Assembly (NCBI GenBank): GCA_002423105.1 | Contig: DIUT01000004.1 | Span: forward strand, 1-23,861 | DNA length: 23,861 bases | From: Geobacter sp. UBA6151 | GTDB taxonomy: Bacteria; Desulfobacterota; Desulfuromonadia; Geobacterales; Pseudopelobacteraceae | Direction: 5' to 3' | Part shown: piece by piece, positions 17,001 to 23,400 of the stretch | Layout: every line of letters begins with the position of its first letter | Position numbering within the stretch: the first letter of the stretch is position 1 | Made by a program: the position numbers and the translations under genes | Notes under the pieces: model-generated | Databases searched by the model: none | What the model saw: only the letters and a program-made list of their open reading frames with translations | What the model was told of the DNA's origin: nothing

Positions 17001-17302
17001 GGCTGGATGTACTGCACCTTTTCCCCGGCAGCGATACCGTAGCTCTGCCAGTTGATGATGCTTTTCTGGCTGCTCTGGCTGATGACCATCTGACCGGAAG
17101 CAGGGCTGCCGATGGAGGAACTGCCGCCAACCACCTGACCACCCTGTGGCAGGGCATGGGCACTGCCTGCGGCCAGAAGACCAACCACCGCAAGGGCGGC
17201 AACGGTGCGGGCCGGGATGCCCCCTTTGGCCGTTACCTTTTCGGATACAACGATCCAGGCTTCACGGACAGCGCTCCAGATCAGACGGAATGTTTTGTTC
17301 AT
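11009..17302 (-). CDS. Filamentous-haemagglutinin-like two-partner secretion exoprotein (TpsA)
   Basis: Large exported adhesin-type protein, 2097 aa, expected to be secreted by the adjacent TpsB. Residues 1-50 form an extended signal peptide (MNKTFRLIWSAVREAWIVVSE, ESPR type) ending AGSAHA before LPQGG. The TPS secretion domain follows (about 51-300) with ISLNRVTG and NPNGLLIG near residue 134. After a repeat-encoded insert (about 315-342), three modules each contain an FDGLGH(T/V)I(S/D/T)GL segment and 4-5 GLUG-like repeats (GGLVG...NSYATG; about 560-770, 820-1025, 1265-1505). YDG/MBG-type repeats (TANNA..TYDG) fill about 1555-2050. Unusually for such proteins it has Cys-Cys and CxxC. The ATG at 17302 has GGAG upstream; the frame opens earlier but ESPR fixes the start. 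Ligand and host role are unknown. Confidence 0.93.
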   Translation of the reverse strand: MNKTFRLIWSAVREAWIVVSEKVTAKGGIPARTVAALAVVGLLAAGSAHALPQGGQVVGGSSSIGSPASGQMVISQSSQKSIINWQSYGIAAGEKVQYIQPSSSAISLNRVTGVDPTVIHGQLSANGNVWVINPNGLLIGSGARIDVGGFLGSTLNIGNEDFMNGNYRFRADRATPGSISNLGDITTTDGGYVMLIAPTVSNEGDITTNLGKSYLVSGNEVTLNFAGNDLIGFTVDKGVVNGETAGISNSGRISANGGEVILSAKSASNMLKSVVNNSGVIEARTVENRSGRIFLLGDMDSGTVNVGGTLDASAPSPLPSPTGGEGAETPLALDGRGVGGEGGADGGFIETSAAHVKVADGTVVTTKSENGQSGTWLIDPVDFTIAASGGDMTGATLTANLGGGNVTIQSTLGASGTAGDVNVNDTVTWSSNILTLNAQNDINLNAALNGSGTAGLALEYGQGAVAAGNTSTYNIHAQVNLASTGSFSTKLGSDGTVKNYTIITSLGSAGSTTGTDLQGMNGNKAGNYVLGADIDASATSGWNAGAGFEPVGWGAAGDNSPNAFSGHFDGLGHTISGLTINRPGSEYVGLFGFIGGANLRNVGLTGVAVTGSGIVGGLVGYSWVGSIRNAYVTGAVSGGGLVGGLLGYQQEFSSLSHSYASATVTGTGDDVGGLVGSNYASSTVSNSYATGAVTGNNNVGGLVGISEGGCCGFFSTISNSYATGAVTGGGINIGGLVGTNSGTAKVLDSYWDIGTTGQADGYGLNSGATITNLVGLATPYAYASYANFDFTNTWWMSDWNTRPFLRSEYSTTITNAHQLQLMDMNRSASYTLANDIDASETAAGTGMWAGAGFTPIAVTSSTCPLCFSGTFDGLGHVIDGLYINRHSSNYIGLFGYASGATLRNIGLVNAYVRGQSLVGSLVGALDAGSTVSDSYASSTVISTNSNSVAGGLIGLLRGTLTNSYAMGSVSGTNIVGGLVGANQAAGTITNSYATGTVNGSADVGGLVGQSSATVTASFWDTQTSGQATSAGGAGAVGKTSAEMKTLATFTGWDIDAVGGSGKVWRIYDGDTTPLLRGFLTPLNVTPDYDGSGAALGNVAAYTIADSYDGAKLLGAATNLTLTSVAADAYVAQIGGFYSNQQGYDLVGRTIASLGSAAGDVVIANPVTWTSGLLNVNAANDIDIRANLNGSGTAQLALEYGQGAVAAGNTSNYYVNNGAKVYLPAGANFSTKLGNNVAATPWTVITGLGVEGDATVAPGVMTLQGMNTDLAGNYVLGADIPASGTSTWNTNAGFAPVGGNVNFVGFGEPVFTGSFDGLGHTITGLTINNAGTDLQGLFGYNTGTLRNVGLLNSSISGRTGVGTLAGFSTGAISYSYADGGSVTGVGGGSNIGGLQGGGSGSISYSYANVSVSGSGSIIGGLKGGGSGTVSNSYATGSVYGGSGTDIGGLVGQTGGNITNSYATGAVTVADPSNLFNTVGGLVGKQTVGGTITNSYWDKVTTGQTTSSGSAAAAGKTTAEMKQLATFAAWDIDDAGGTGKVWRIYEGNTAPLLKSFLTPLTVTANNATTTYSGTAYSGGNGVTKSDPAAVLLGSATYGGTSQGAINVGGYTIVPGGYYSNQQGYDITFANGTLTINPAPLSLLSVTANTIAKTYGTAYTFNGTEFTPVGLQGGDTIGSVTLTSAGAPASAPVGSYAIVPSNATGGTFNPANYSISYVNGTLTVNPAPLAVTANNALKTYDGLTWSGSNGVSYSGFVNGENTTALGGSLNYTGSSQGAKNAGSYSITPSGLTSGNYSIAFNDGTLTINKADAIVTANSGSTVYNGLLQNVTGFTASGLVGGETASVLTGITTSGGTATNAGTYAHTIGGTDGNYNLTFVDGSLIITPAPLAVTANNASKTYDGLAYSGGNGVSYSGFVNNETEAVLGGSLSYGGSSQGAKNANSYVITPSGLTSGNYTISYHNGTLSVAPAQLEIRADAQTKLYANPDPELTYGAIGLQAADTAASVLSGNLTREPGEVLGSYAIEQGSLVSNGNYLLSFSGNALTIRPNQSYEEARAAGFQAKTVVTDAPKNVAAGQLFTVDYDSFKAWQSAALPLSEK
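11412..12128 (-). repeat. Internal MBG-domain duplication in tpsA, 483-bp period
   Basis: Two strongly similar stretches, about 11412-11645 and 11895-12128, are offset by exactly 483 bases (161 codons). Each encodes PAPLAVTANNA-x-KTYDGL through GLTSGNY and NGTL. Other, more diverged copies lie on either side. This is the repeat array of the exoprotein, not a separate element. Confidence 0.8.
12627..14225 (-). repeat. Duplicated GLUG-module junction in tpsA, 1428-bp offset
   Basis: The stretch near 12627-12800 recurs near 14055-14225, offset 1428 bases (476 codons). Both encode a junction of the form KVWRIY-x-G-x-T-x-PLL-x-(G/S)FLTPL, preceded by SAEMK or TAEMK and LATF. This marks duplication of a whole GLUG module. 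Confidence 0.75.
13672..15931 (-). repeat. Long identical repeat in tpsA, 2217-bp offset
   Basis: A run of about 40 identical bases starting at 13672 and again at 15889 encodes LALEYGQGAVAAGNTS in both copies. The offset is 2217 bases (739 codons). Such near-identity at synonymous sites suggests recent duplication or gene conversion between modules. Confidence 0.75.
16278..16360. repeat. C/G-rich palindromic repeat element inserted in frame in tpsA
   Basis: An 83-base segment begins with CCCTCTCCC and ends with GGGAGAGGG-type sequence, so its ends are imperfect inverted repeats; a smaller CCCTCTCCC/GGGAGAGGG hairpin lies inside it. It encodes Pro/Gly-rich residues (SPLPSPTGGEGAE then DGRGVGGEGG) in place of the usual short link between GGTLDASAP and GGFIETSAAHV. 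The frame stays open. It looks like an intergenic repeat that entered the gene. Confidence 0.7.
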
Positions 17303-17375
17303 GGTTGTTTCTCCTTCGTAATACCGTTTAAATCTAAAAACAGCAGCTATTGTTCGGGTGGTTAAACATATGAAC

Positions 17376-17430
17376 TGTAGGGGCGGCGCTTGCTCCGCCC
17401 AATCGGGGCGCGGCAAGCAGCGCCCCTACA
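17376..17430. repeat. Imperfect palindromic repeat upstream of tpsA
   Basis: Arms 17376-17400 and 17406-17430 are inverse complements with 4 mismatches in 25 and a 5-base loop; the outer ends are TGTAGGGGCG and CGCCCCTACA. The form is that of small non-coding palindromic repeats common between genes. It lies 74 bases upstream of the tpsA start, on the edge of the toxin-antitoxin segment. Confidence 0.8.
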
Positions 17431-17453
17431 TCGCGGTTTAAAGGTAATGGAAC

Positions 17454-17473
17454 GCAGATCAAATCTGATCTGC
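17454..17473. promoter_or_regulatory. Palindromic candidate operator upstream of vapBC
   Basis: GCAGATCA (17454-17461) and TGATCTGC (17466-17473) are perfect inverted arms with a 4-base spacer. They sit 8 bases before a TTGACG hexamer (17481-17486) that could be the -35 of the antitoxin gene. Antitoxin autorepression at such palindromes is common in vapBC loci; here it is inferred. Confidence 0.45.
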
Positions 17474-17561
17474 ACGATATTTGACGAACCTCAACTGCCT
17501 GTGATACGGTGCTTTCAGGTGTACGACCCTGCATGTCTGCTTGGCAAAAGGAGCATCGACA

Positions 17562-17819
17562 ATGGCCTCAGTCCATACGGTATCCCTTGATTGCGAACTG
17601 GCGGAAAAGCTCTCCATGCTTTCGACCGCCCAGAAACGTGAGTTGCTCGACTTCGCTTCATTCCTTGCGTCACGTCGCCGCGTCCGAACGCCGAAGCGAC
17701 TTCGCGGCGCATCGCTGGATGCTTTTGCGGCAATAATAGATATCGCCCCTGGCGGCAAGGGGGAGACCGATATCTCTGTCAATCACGACAAGTACCTGTA
17801 TGGCGATCACGCATTGTGA
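17562..17819 (+). CDS. Putative VapB-type antitoxin
   Basis: An 85-aa protein encoded directly before a PIN-domain toxin, with which it overlaps (GTGA). The N-terminal part (VSLDCELAEKLSMLSTAQKRELLDFASFLASRR) looks helical and resembles short antitoxins of the DUF2281-like kind. The C-terminal end (ISVNHDKYLYGDH) matches the tail common in antitoxins that clamp onto PIN toxins. The ATG at 17562 has AGGAG 8-9 bases upstream; a TTG in frame at 17541 is less likely. It is on the plus strand, opposite to tpsB and tpsA on either side. Antitoxin role is inferred from partner, size and overlap. Confidence 0.75.
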   Translation: MASVHTVSLDCELAEKLSMLSTAQKRELLDFASFLASRRRVRTPKRLRGASLDAFAAIIDIAPGGKGETDISVNHDKYLYGDHAL

Positions 17820-18244
17820 AACTCTTCTTCGACACCGGAGCTTTTTGTGCCTTGTCCCTGCCGGAAGACCGGCATAATGCCGCAGCCAAGTTGATACTGA
17901 AGCGAGCGCTCACAGCAAACCCGCGTCAATTCACCTCAAACTATATCCTGGATGAAACCTATACCCTCATAAGAAGCAGACGCGGCCATACCGCCGCCGT
18001 CAATTTTATGGATGGTTTCAAACGCCTTGGCATATCGGTCCTGCGGGTGACGGAGGTGATTGAAGACGAAGCATCGACCCTGTTCAGAAAGCTCGACTTC
18101 CCCCACCTGAGCTTTACCGACTGCACCAGTTTTGCCCTTATCAACGCTCATGCCATTGACCACGCATTCTCCTTTGACGCCCATTTCAGTTTTTTCCGTT
18201 TCAGCCATCCGGTAATAATTCTTCCCGAATCCCCTTCTGAGTAA
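17816..18244 (+). CDS. vapC: PIN-domain ribonuclease toxin, VapC type
   Basis: A 142-aa PIN-domain protein expected to cleave RNA (tRNA or rRNA in known VapC proteins) when not bound by its antitoxin. All four acidic catalytic positions can be placed: Asp6 in LFFDTGAF, Glu47 in ILDETYTL, Asp102 in SFTDCTSF and Asp121 in SFDAHF. The length is typical. It starts with GTG overlapping the antitoxin stop by 4 bases, so the two are translationally coupled. Its stop is directly followed by a hairpin repeat (18245-18270). The target and whether it is active are unknown. Confidence 0.85.
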   Translation: MKLFFDTGAFCALSLPEDRHNAAAKLILKRALTANPRQFTSNYILDETYTLIRSRRGHTAAVNFMDGFKRLGISVLRVTEVIEDEASTLFRKLDFPHLSFTDCTSFALINAHAIDHAFSFDAHFSFFRFSHPVIILPESPSE

Positions 18245-18270
18245 GTTCCCTTCGACTCCGCTCAGGGAAC
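18245..18270. repeat. Short hairpin repeat after vapC
   Basis: GTTCCCT (18245-18251) and AGGGAAC (18264-18270) pair around a 12-base loop reading TCGACTCCGCTC. From general knowledge this TTCGACTCCGCTCAG-type motif is a widespread dispersed repeat. It may also end the vapBC transcript, but no T-tract follows. Confidence 0.6.
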
Positions 18271-18287
18271 TATTCAGCACTGTCTCA

Positions 18288-18398
18288 TAACTCCCCCAGC
18301 CCCTCTTATCTTAAGAGGGGGGCAAAACCACCACAGAGACATTGTAGCGTCCCTCCCCTTAGCTAAGGGGAGATACCGTTATGGGACAGGTGGGGTTA
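18288..18398. repeat. MITE-like intergenic element with two internal palindromes
   Basis: Two perfect hairpins, 18300-18320 (9-bp arms, CCCCTCTTA) and 18353-18372 (a 20-base perfect palindrome centred on TTAGCTAA), lie between imperfect inverted ends (TAACTCCCCC near 18288, GGTGGGGTTA near 18398). There is no coding capacity. It fills nearly all the space between the convergent vapC and tpsB ends and may serve as their terminator. Confidence 0.65.
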
Positions 18399-18404
18399 CG
18401 ATCC

Positions 18405-20120
18405 TTAAAACGAAACCGCCACCTGCAACCAGGTCCGGGCGTTTTTGATCATCCAGCCGCCGCTTTGCGGCACGGCGCAGTCAAGCCGGGCGCTGACCTT
18501 GCCCCAATACAACCGCAGGCCTGCCCCCGCCGAGGTCAAGTCTGCTGACGCAGCCTCACCCGGCTGGGGGTTGTTGCGATACACGCCGCCGTGATCCACA
18601 AAGGGAACCAGGTAAAAGGAGGCGCTGCCCAGTGGCGGGATGAGTTCACCGGCGTTGGGTGCGGCATTGGTCAGGGCCAGATGCAGTTCGGCTCCCAGGG
18701 TGTAGCCGCTGTCACCGCTGCGGAAGGAGGGACGGTAGCCCCTGATGCTGTAAGCGCCGCCCAGGAAGTACTGCTCGGCCACAAACAGTTCATCGGGGCT
18801 GTATTGTCCCCCGGCCTTGAGCACCAGTTGGTGCCGCCCCCCCAGGCTCTGGTAGCGGGCTGCATCAAAGGTGAGGCGGTTGAAATCGCCGGTTGCGTTC
18901 ATTCTGCTGCTTTTGGAATCCCGCCCCTCTGCGCCGCCCAGAACTCCTTTAAGTCCCATGACCCACGCAGCACTCAGGATGTTCCTGCCCCCCCATTGGT
19001 CGGCGCTGTCATGGTAAAGCTCGGTCTGCAGGGTACGTATTTTATCCCGGCTGTTGAGACCACCCAGCAGGTAGTCGGAGACATCCTTGTACTCAAAGCC
19101 CAGTTTGAAGGTCAGGGAGTCGGCCGCCTTTCTGATCAGGGGATGGCTCAGGTAGAGCCCGGCAACGTTGGCCCGGCCGTTCAGGTCAAGCCCGGCAATG
19201 TTTCCACCAGCCTGGTAGAGGTTGTTGGCATAGTAGGCCCCCAGGCGGGTGCCGCTGTGGTTGATGGCCGTACGGTATTCGGCCCGGCCGTAGGAGAGCC
19301 GGTCAATGTCGATGGTGTTCAGTCCGGTCATGCCGCTTAAGGTGAGCAGGTCGCCGTCAAAGGCCAGGTTGCCAGCGGCGATATGGCCGCTTAAGCGGCT
19401 GCGGCTGATGCTGTGGCTGCCGAAGTTATCGTAGGCAAGACCGGCATGAAACGGCCGTTTGTCCGTTACGCTGACCTGGATATCGGTGGAACCGGGCTCT
19501 TTGCCGGCTTTCAGGGCAGCCCGTGCCTGGAGTGAGTCATATTCGTTAAGGATAAGCAGTTGCCGCATCAGTTCCGCTTCGTTGAGCGGGCCGCTGCCTT
19601 TAAGTTTCTCCAGGTGGCCCCGGATAAAATCGCTGCTGTAGCTTTGGTTGCCGTTCACGGTGATGACGCCCGGCACGCCGGCAATGATCTTGACCGTAAG
19701 AACACCGTCCTTCAACTCCTGCGGCGGTATGTAGGCGTAGCTGGAGAGATAGCCGTGGGCTCGCAGAAGTGTGGTCAAGCGGTCCGCCACCGTGACCAGC
19801 GCGGCCAAGGCATGGTGTTTTCTCTCCAGGGGAGCGGTGATGGCGCTGATTTCAGTAGATTCCAGCATCCCTCTGCCGTCAACCGTGATCTGTTTGATGA
19901 AAAGCCGGGTGTTGTCCTCCGGGGTGACAACGCGCGGTTTTTCAAGCTCTTTTTTTGGCAGACCATCCAGCTTTGGCGGGGCAGGCAGCGGTTTGGGGGC
20001 GGTGTCGCCCCGTTCCATCTGTTGCAGGACTTCTCCGGCCCGCTCCTGGGCAGCGGCAGGCATAACATGGCAGCAGAGCAGGATGAGCACCCCCAGCACG
20101 GTTCGTTGCAATCCGGTCAT
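18405..20120 (-). CDS. Two-partner secretion outer-membrane transporter (TpsB, ShlB/FhaC family)
   Basis: Omp85-superfamily beta-barrel that moves its TpsA partner across the outer membrane. The 571-aa protein has a signal peptide (VLGVLILLCCHVMPAAAQ), a proline-rich periplasmic linker, POTRA domains (IKQITVDGRGML, then GVLTVKIIAGVPGVITVNGN), and a C-terminal 16-strand-type barrel from about residue 215. The L6 lid-loop motif is present as SIRGY with Arg460, and the protein ends in Phe, as outer-membrane barrels do. Start ATG 20120 has AAGGAG 9 bases upstream and overlaps the stop of a 59-aa ORF (ATGA). Its natural substrate is very likely the tpsA product, though a toxin-antitoxin pair now separates the two genes. 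Confidence 0.95.
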   Translation of the reverse strand: MTGLQRTVLGVLILLCCHVMPAAAQERAGEVLQQMERGDTAPKPLPAPPKLDGLPKKELEKPRVVTPEDNTRLFIKQITVDGRGMLESTEISAITAPLERKHHALAALVTVADRLTTLLRAHGYLSSYAYIPPQELKDGVLTVKIIAGVPGVITVNGNQSYSSDFIRGHLEKLKGSGPLNEAELMRQLLILNEYDSLQARAALKAGKEPGSTDIQVSVTDKRPFHAGLAYDNFGSHSISRSRLSGHIAAGNLAFDGDLLTLSGMTGLNTIDIDRLSYGRAEYRTAINHSGTRLGAYYANNLYQAGGNIAGLDLNGRANVAGLYLSHPLIRKAADSLTFKLGFEYKDVSDYLLGGLNSRDKIRTLQTELYHDSADQWGGRNILSAAWVMGLKGVLGGAEGRDSKSSRMNATGDFNRLTFDAARYQSLGGRHQLVLKAGGQYSPDELFVAEQYFLGGAYSIRGYRPSFRSGDSGYTLGAELHLALTNAAPNAGELIPPLGSASFYLVPFVDHGGVYRNNPQPGEAASADLTSAGAGLRLYWGKVSARLDCAVPQSGGWMIKNARTWLQVAVSF

Positions 20121-20296
20121 TTTTTCGAACTCCTTTTTCCAGTACGCTTCTTTTGGGTAGTACTCATGATGCGGCAGAGCTCGTCAAAACCGTTGAACCG
20201 GCTTTTTTTCTCACTGCCAGCCTCCTCGACGATGCCGATGGGGCCTGTTTCCGACAGAGAGCTTTCGCGACAGATATGCACGATGAACGTTTTCAT
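20117..20296 (-). CDS. Small 59-aa ORF coupled to tpsB, function unknown
   Basis: An ATG at 20296 opens a 59-codon frame that ends with TGA overlapping the tpsB ATG by 4 bases. The protein starts MKTFIVHICRE, continues TGPIGIVEEAGSEKKSRF, then NGFDELCRIM, and ends in a very basic tail (TTQKKRTGKRSSKK). Beta-strand, GIVEE and F..xDEL..I elements give it a plausible small-domain shape. From memory, comparable short uncharacterised proteins exist in related bacteria, but I cannot verify this. There is no signal peptide or membrane helix. No ribosome-binding site precedes the ATG, so expression would need a leaderless mRNA or another mechanism. The tail also encodes the tpsB ribosome-binding site region, so part of the frame is constrained by that. 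Confidence 0.6.
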   Translation of the reverse strand: MKTFIVHICRESSLSETGPIGIVEEAGSEKKSRFNGFDELCRIMSTTQKKRTGKRSSKK

Positions 20297-20304
20297 GGGG
20301 AGGG

Positions 20305-20337
20305 AACGTAGCAGGCGAGTGGTTAGTTTTCGGTTAG
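20305..20337 (-). promoter_or_regulatory. SARP-like direct repeat and candidate -10 upstream of the 59-aa ORF and tpsB
   Basis: On the minus strand CTAACC occurs twice (20332-20337 and 20321-20326) with an 11-base period. It is followed 10 bases later by TACGTT (20305-20310), a weak -10, and no -35 is present. SARP/BTAD regulators are known to bind 11-bp-spaced direct heptamers located about 8 bases before the -10. Only two copies are visible. Confidence 0.4.
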
Positions 20338-20443
20338 GTATTGCGGAAAAATGCAGGGAGCAAAAAAATGGGCGTTTAAAATCCCCCTCCCGGTTCAGAA
20401 GGGAACAGGGGTGGTCAGGTATCGGTTTGAATGCTTTTGGAAA

Positions 20444-23400
20444 TCAGCGGTCCGGCAGAATCCCGGCCAGGAGTGCTTTGGTGTGCAGGGACGGGCTGAT
20501 ACCCAAACGGGTGGAGAGCACTGAACAGCAGCGGTTGTAGGCAACCAGCGCCCGTGAGGGGTAGCCGAGCCTGAGCAGGCAGCGTATCTGACGGTGGTGA
20601 AACCCCTCATCGAGATCATCAGCATCCAGCGCCCGCTCGCAAATACGGGCCGCCTTTTCCCATTGTTCCGTCTCCTCGTACCGGTCACAGGCAGCCCCCA
20701 GCAAGCGGATGAACCCGCCCTTGTACCGCTCTCCGGCCACGGCTACCCAGGGATATCTGCGATCATGCCGGAGAAATTCTCCCTGATACAACGCCGATGC
20801 TTTTTCCGCCAGCAGGGCGATCTGTTCGCCGGTCCCGGCAGCAGGTTTTTCCAGTAGCTGACGCATCCGGTTCACGATCTGCTGAAATGCTGCGGCATCG
20901 GTATGGCAACAACGGGACGAAAGGCTCACGGAGCCTCCCTTGAGCTGGATGCAGGCATCACTACCCAGCAACTTGCGGAGCTGGTGCAGGGTAAATTTGA
21001 AGGAGTTGGCTGCCGTATCGCCATCCGCATCCGACCAGAGCAGGTCGCACAACTCTTCCTGGAGAACATCCCGTCCTCCCAGGGCGATGATCGCCTTGAG
21101 CAGTTCCAGCGGTTTTTTCTGCACCTTGCCGGAAAAAAGCAGCGGCTCACCGTCCTTAATTATCTCGAAGTCGCCGAAGGTGCGTATCTGCACCGGGTAC
21201 GGCCATGCCTCAACAGGGCGGGAAGGATCCGGGGCAAGGTTGTGCCGACGGATATGCTCGATGACAAATCCGGTCTCGATACCGGCCTCCAGCGCCCTGG
21301 CGCACAGCTCCGCCATTTCCTGCACTTGCCAGAAGGCGGGTAGATGAATACCATGCTCCCTGCCGACGGCCAGGCCGCTGCGCAATGTCGTCAGTCCGGC
21401 CTCGTCATCGCCTGCCGCAAAACAGGCCCTGGCCATGCTGAGTAATCCTCGAAAAGCAGATATCCAGGAACCACCCCAGTTGAACTGCTCGGCCTGCACC
21501 AGATATGACCGCGCTTCCGGCACTCTATCCAGCTTGACCAGAACATTGGCGACATTGATCAGACTCAGCGCCTCACTCATGGGAGAACCGACCCGGTTGA
21601 ACGCAGAACGTGCTGCCATGAAATATTCAAGGGCCTCTGCCTGATATCCCTTGCAAAATGCCAGCCCCCCCCGCAACATGGAGACATCCGCCGTTCTGAT
21701 AAGCGAGACAGGCCTGCCCGCGGGAAGCATACCGTCAAGAACTTCTTCCGCACGCTGCAGATCTCCCAACCAGACGGAACAGGCGGTTGCCAGGTAGGAA
21801 AACCAGAAGTTGTAGACCACCACCCCGCTTTCCCGCGCCAAGGCAAGTCCCTGCAGGGCAAGGGCGCGCCCGGCTTCCAGGTCAGTACGAACATTGGCCG
21901 TATGGTACGCTTCAAGTAGAAGGCAGAGCAGGCGGAGCGCCGGGATCTGCTCCACCTCTTTCCTGCGGGAACCCAGGGTTTCCATGGCCCGGGTCATCCG
22001 GTTGAATTCGCCGGCAATCAGGTAATAGGCCATCAGGTAGTTGCACAGCTTCAGATCGGTTGCAACATCATTGTCCCGCATCAGGGCCGCTTCCACATGA
22101 CTGAGCCAGAACGGCAAGGTCCGGTGATCCGGACAGCGGAATACCAGGGCAAAGAGGGCTGTTCCGGCTATTTTTCCGGCAATGGCGGCGGTTACGGCAT
22201 CATGCCCGGCAAGCTCATGGGCCCGCTCCAGATAGCGATCAATCGTGCTGAACGCTTCACCCTCGATGACCACCACTTCCATCAGGCAACCGTACACCAC
22301 AAGCTCAGCGGCGACATCACCCGATTCTTCCAGTAGTTCACACGATTGTTCCAGGTAGGAACGCGCCTCGGCAGGGCTGTAGGGAAGAGAGCAGAGACCG
22401 GCTATGCGCAAAAGGTGCGGATCACTCCTGAGATAATTCTTCGGAAGTTGTCCCAACCACTTGATCAGGGTTCCGTAACGGCCTTGGGCAAACAACGCCG
22501 CCTCATCCCGGCGGATGATCCGAGTCAGTTCTTCCACGGCTCCTGCTTCACCGAGCAGTTCGACAGCATTATCAACGTACCCGGCTTCGTCCAGCAGTGC
22601 AGCGGCTCTGAGGCGCATCGCACCGATTTCCGTAGCACCAAAGCGTTCTACCGCCGTTTTCAGCAGAAACTCCCGGAACAGGGGATGATACTGGTATACC
22701 GGCTCAGGAGCGGAACGCCAGTCCGTAAAGCAGTGGTTGACACTCAGATCGCGCAGAATACGCCCTGCATGGTCCGATGCGGTCAAAGCACGCGCTGTTT
22801 TCTCGGTCATAAGCGGTAGAAAAGCAGACCGGAGCAGGAAGTCGCAGATGTCGCCATCCGTCTTGCTGAAAAGCTCGCTGGCAAAATAATCGAAGATAGC
22901 CTGATACTGTTGTTCACTGCTCGCCGGAGAACGATGCAGCAGAGACGGCATGTCCGTATCCTCCGGAAGGCGACGTAGAGCTTCCAGCAGCAGCACAATC
23001 CCGGCAGCCCAGCCATCGGTGCGCTCGTACAACAGGTCCGTGGTAACACACCACTGCCCGGGCCGTTCCGCAAAGCGCATGGTACTGATCAACACTTCAA
23101 TTTCGTGTCGGCAAAAGCGCAGATCGTTCCAGCCCACGTAAGAAACCTGCTGTGCCGCCCGCATCCGAGCATACTGCGCAGACGGGTCTGTGCGGCTGAT
23201 CACGATCATGGTGATACCGGCAGGCATGACCTCTACACCTTTCAAAAGCAGCTCGTGAACAGGTGAATTGGAGGGAATTTCCTGGTAGTTATCAAGAACA
23301 AGAGTAAATGGGGGAGACAGGCGGCTAAATAGTTCTTCAAAAAAACGGCGGGCAAAGGCTGGCATACCAGCGGCATATTCAGGTGTGAGCAGCGGCAAGC

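Noticed and set aside
11009..17416. tpsA start at the far upstream end of the open frame (17416)
   Set aside because: The extra 38 residues come from the palindromic repeat and leader; the ESPR signal peptide and a GGAG site fix the start at 17302.
20395..20688. 97-aa minus-strand ORF at the regulator's 3' end
   Set aside because: It is in another frame within the BTAD coding region and has no recognisable features.
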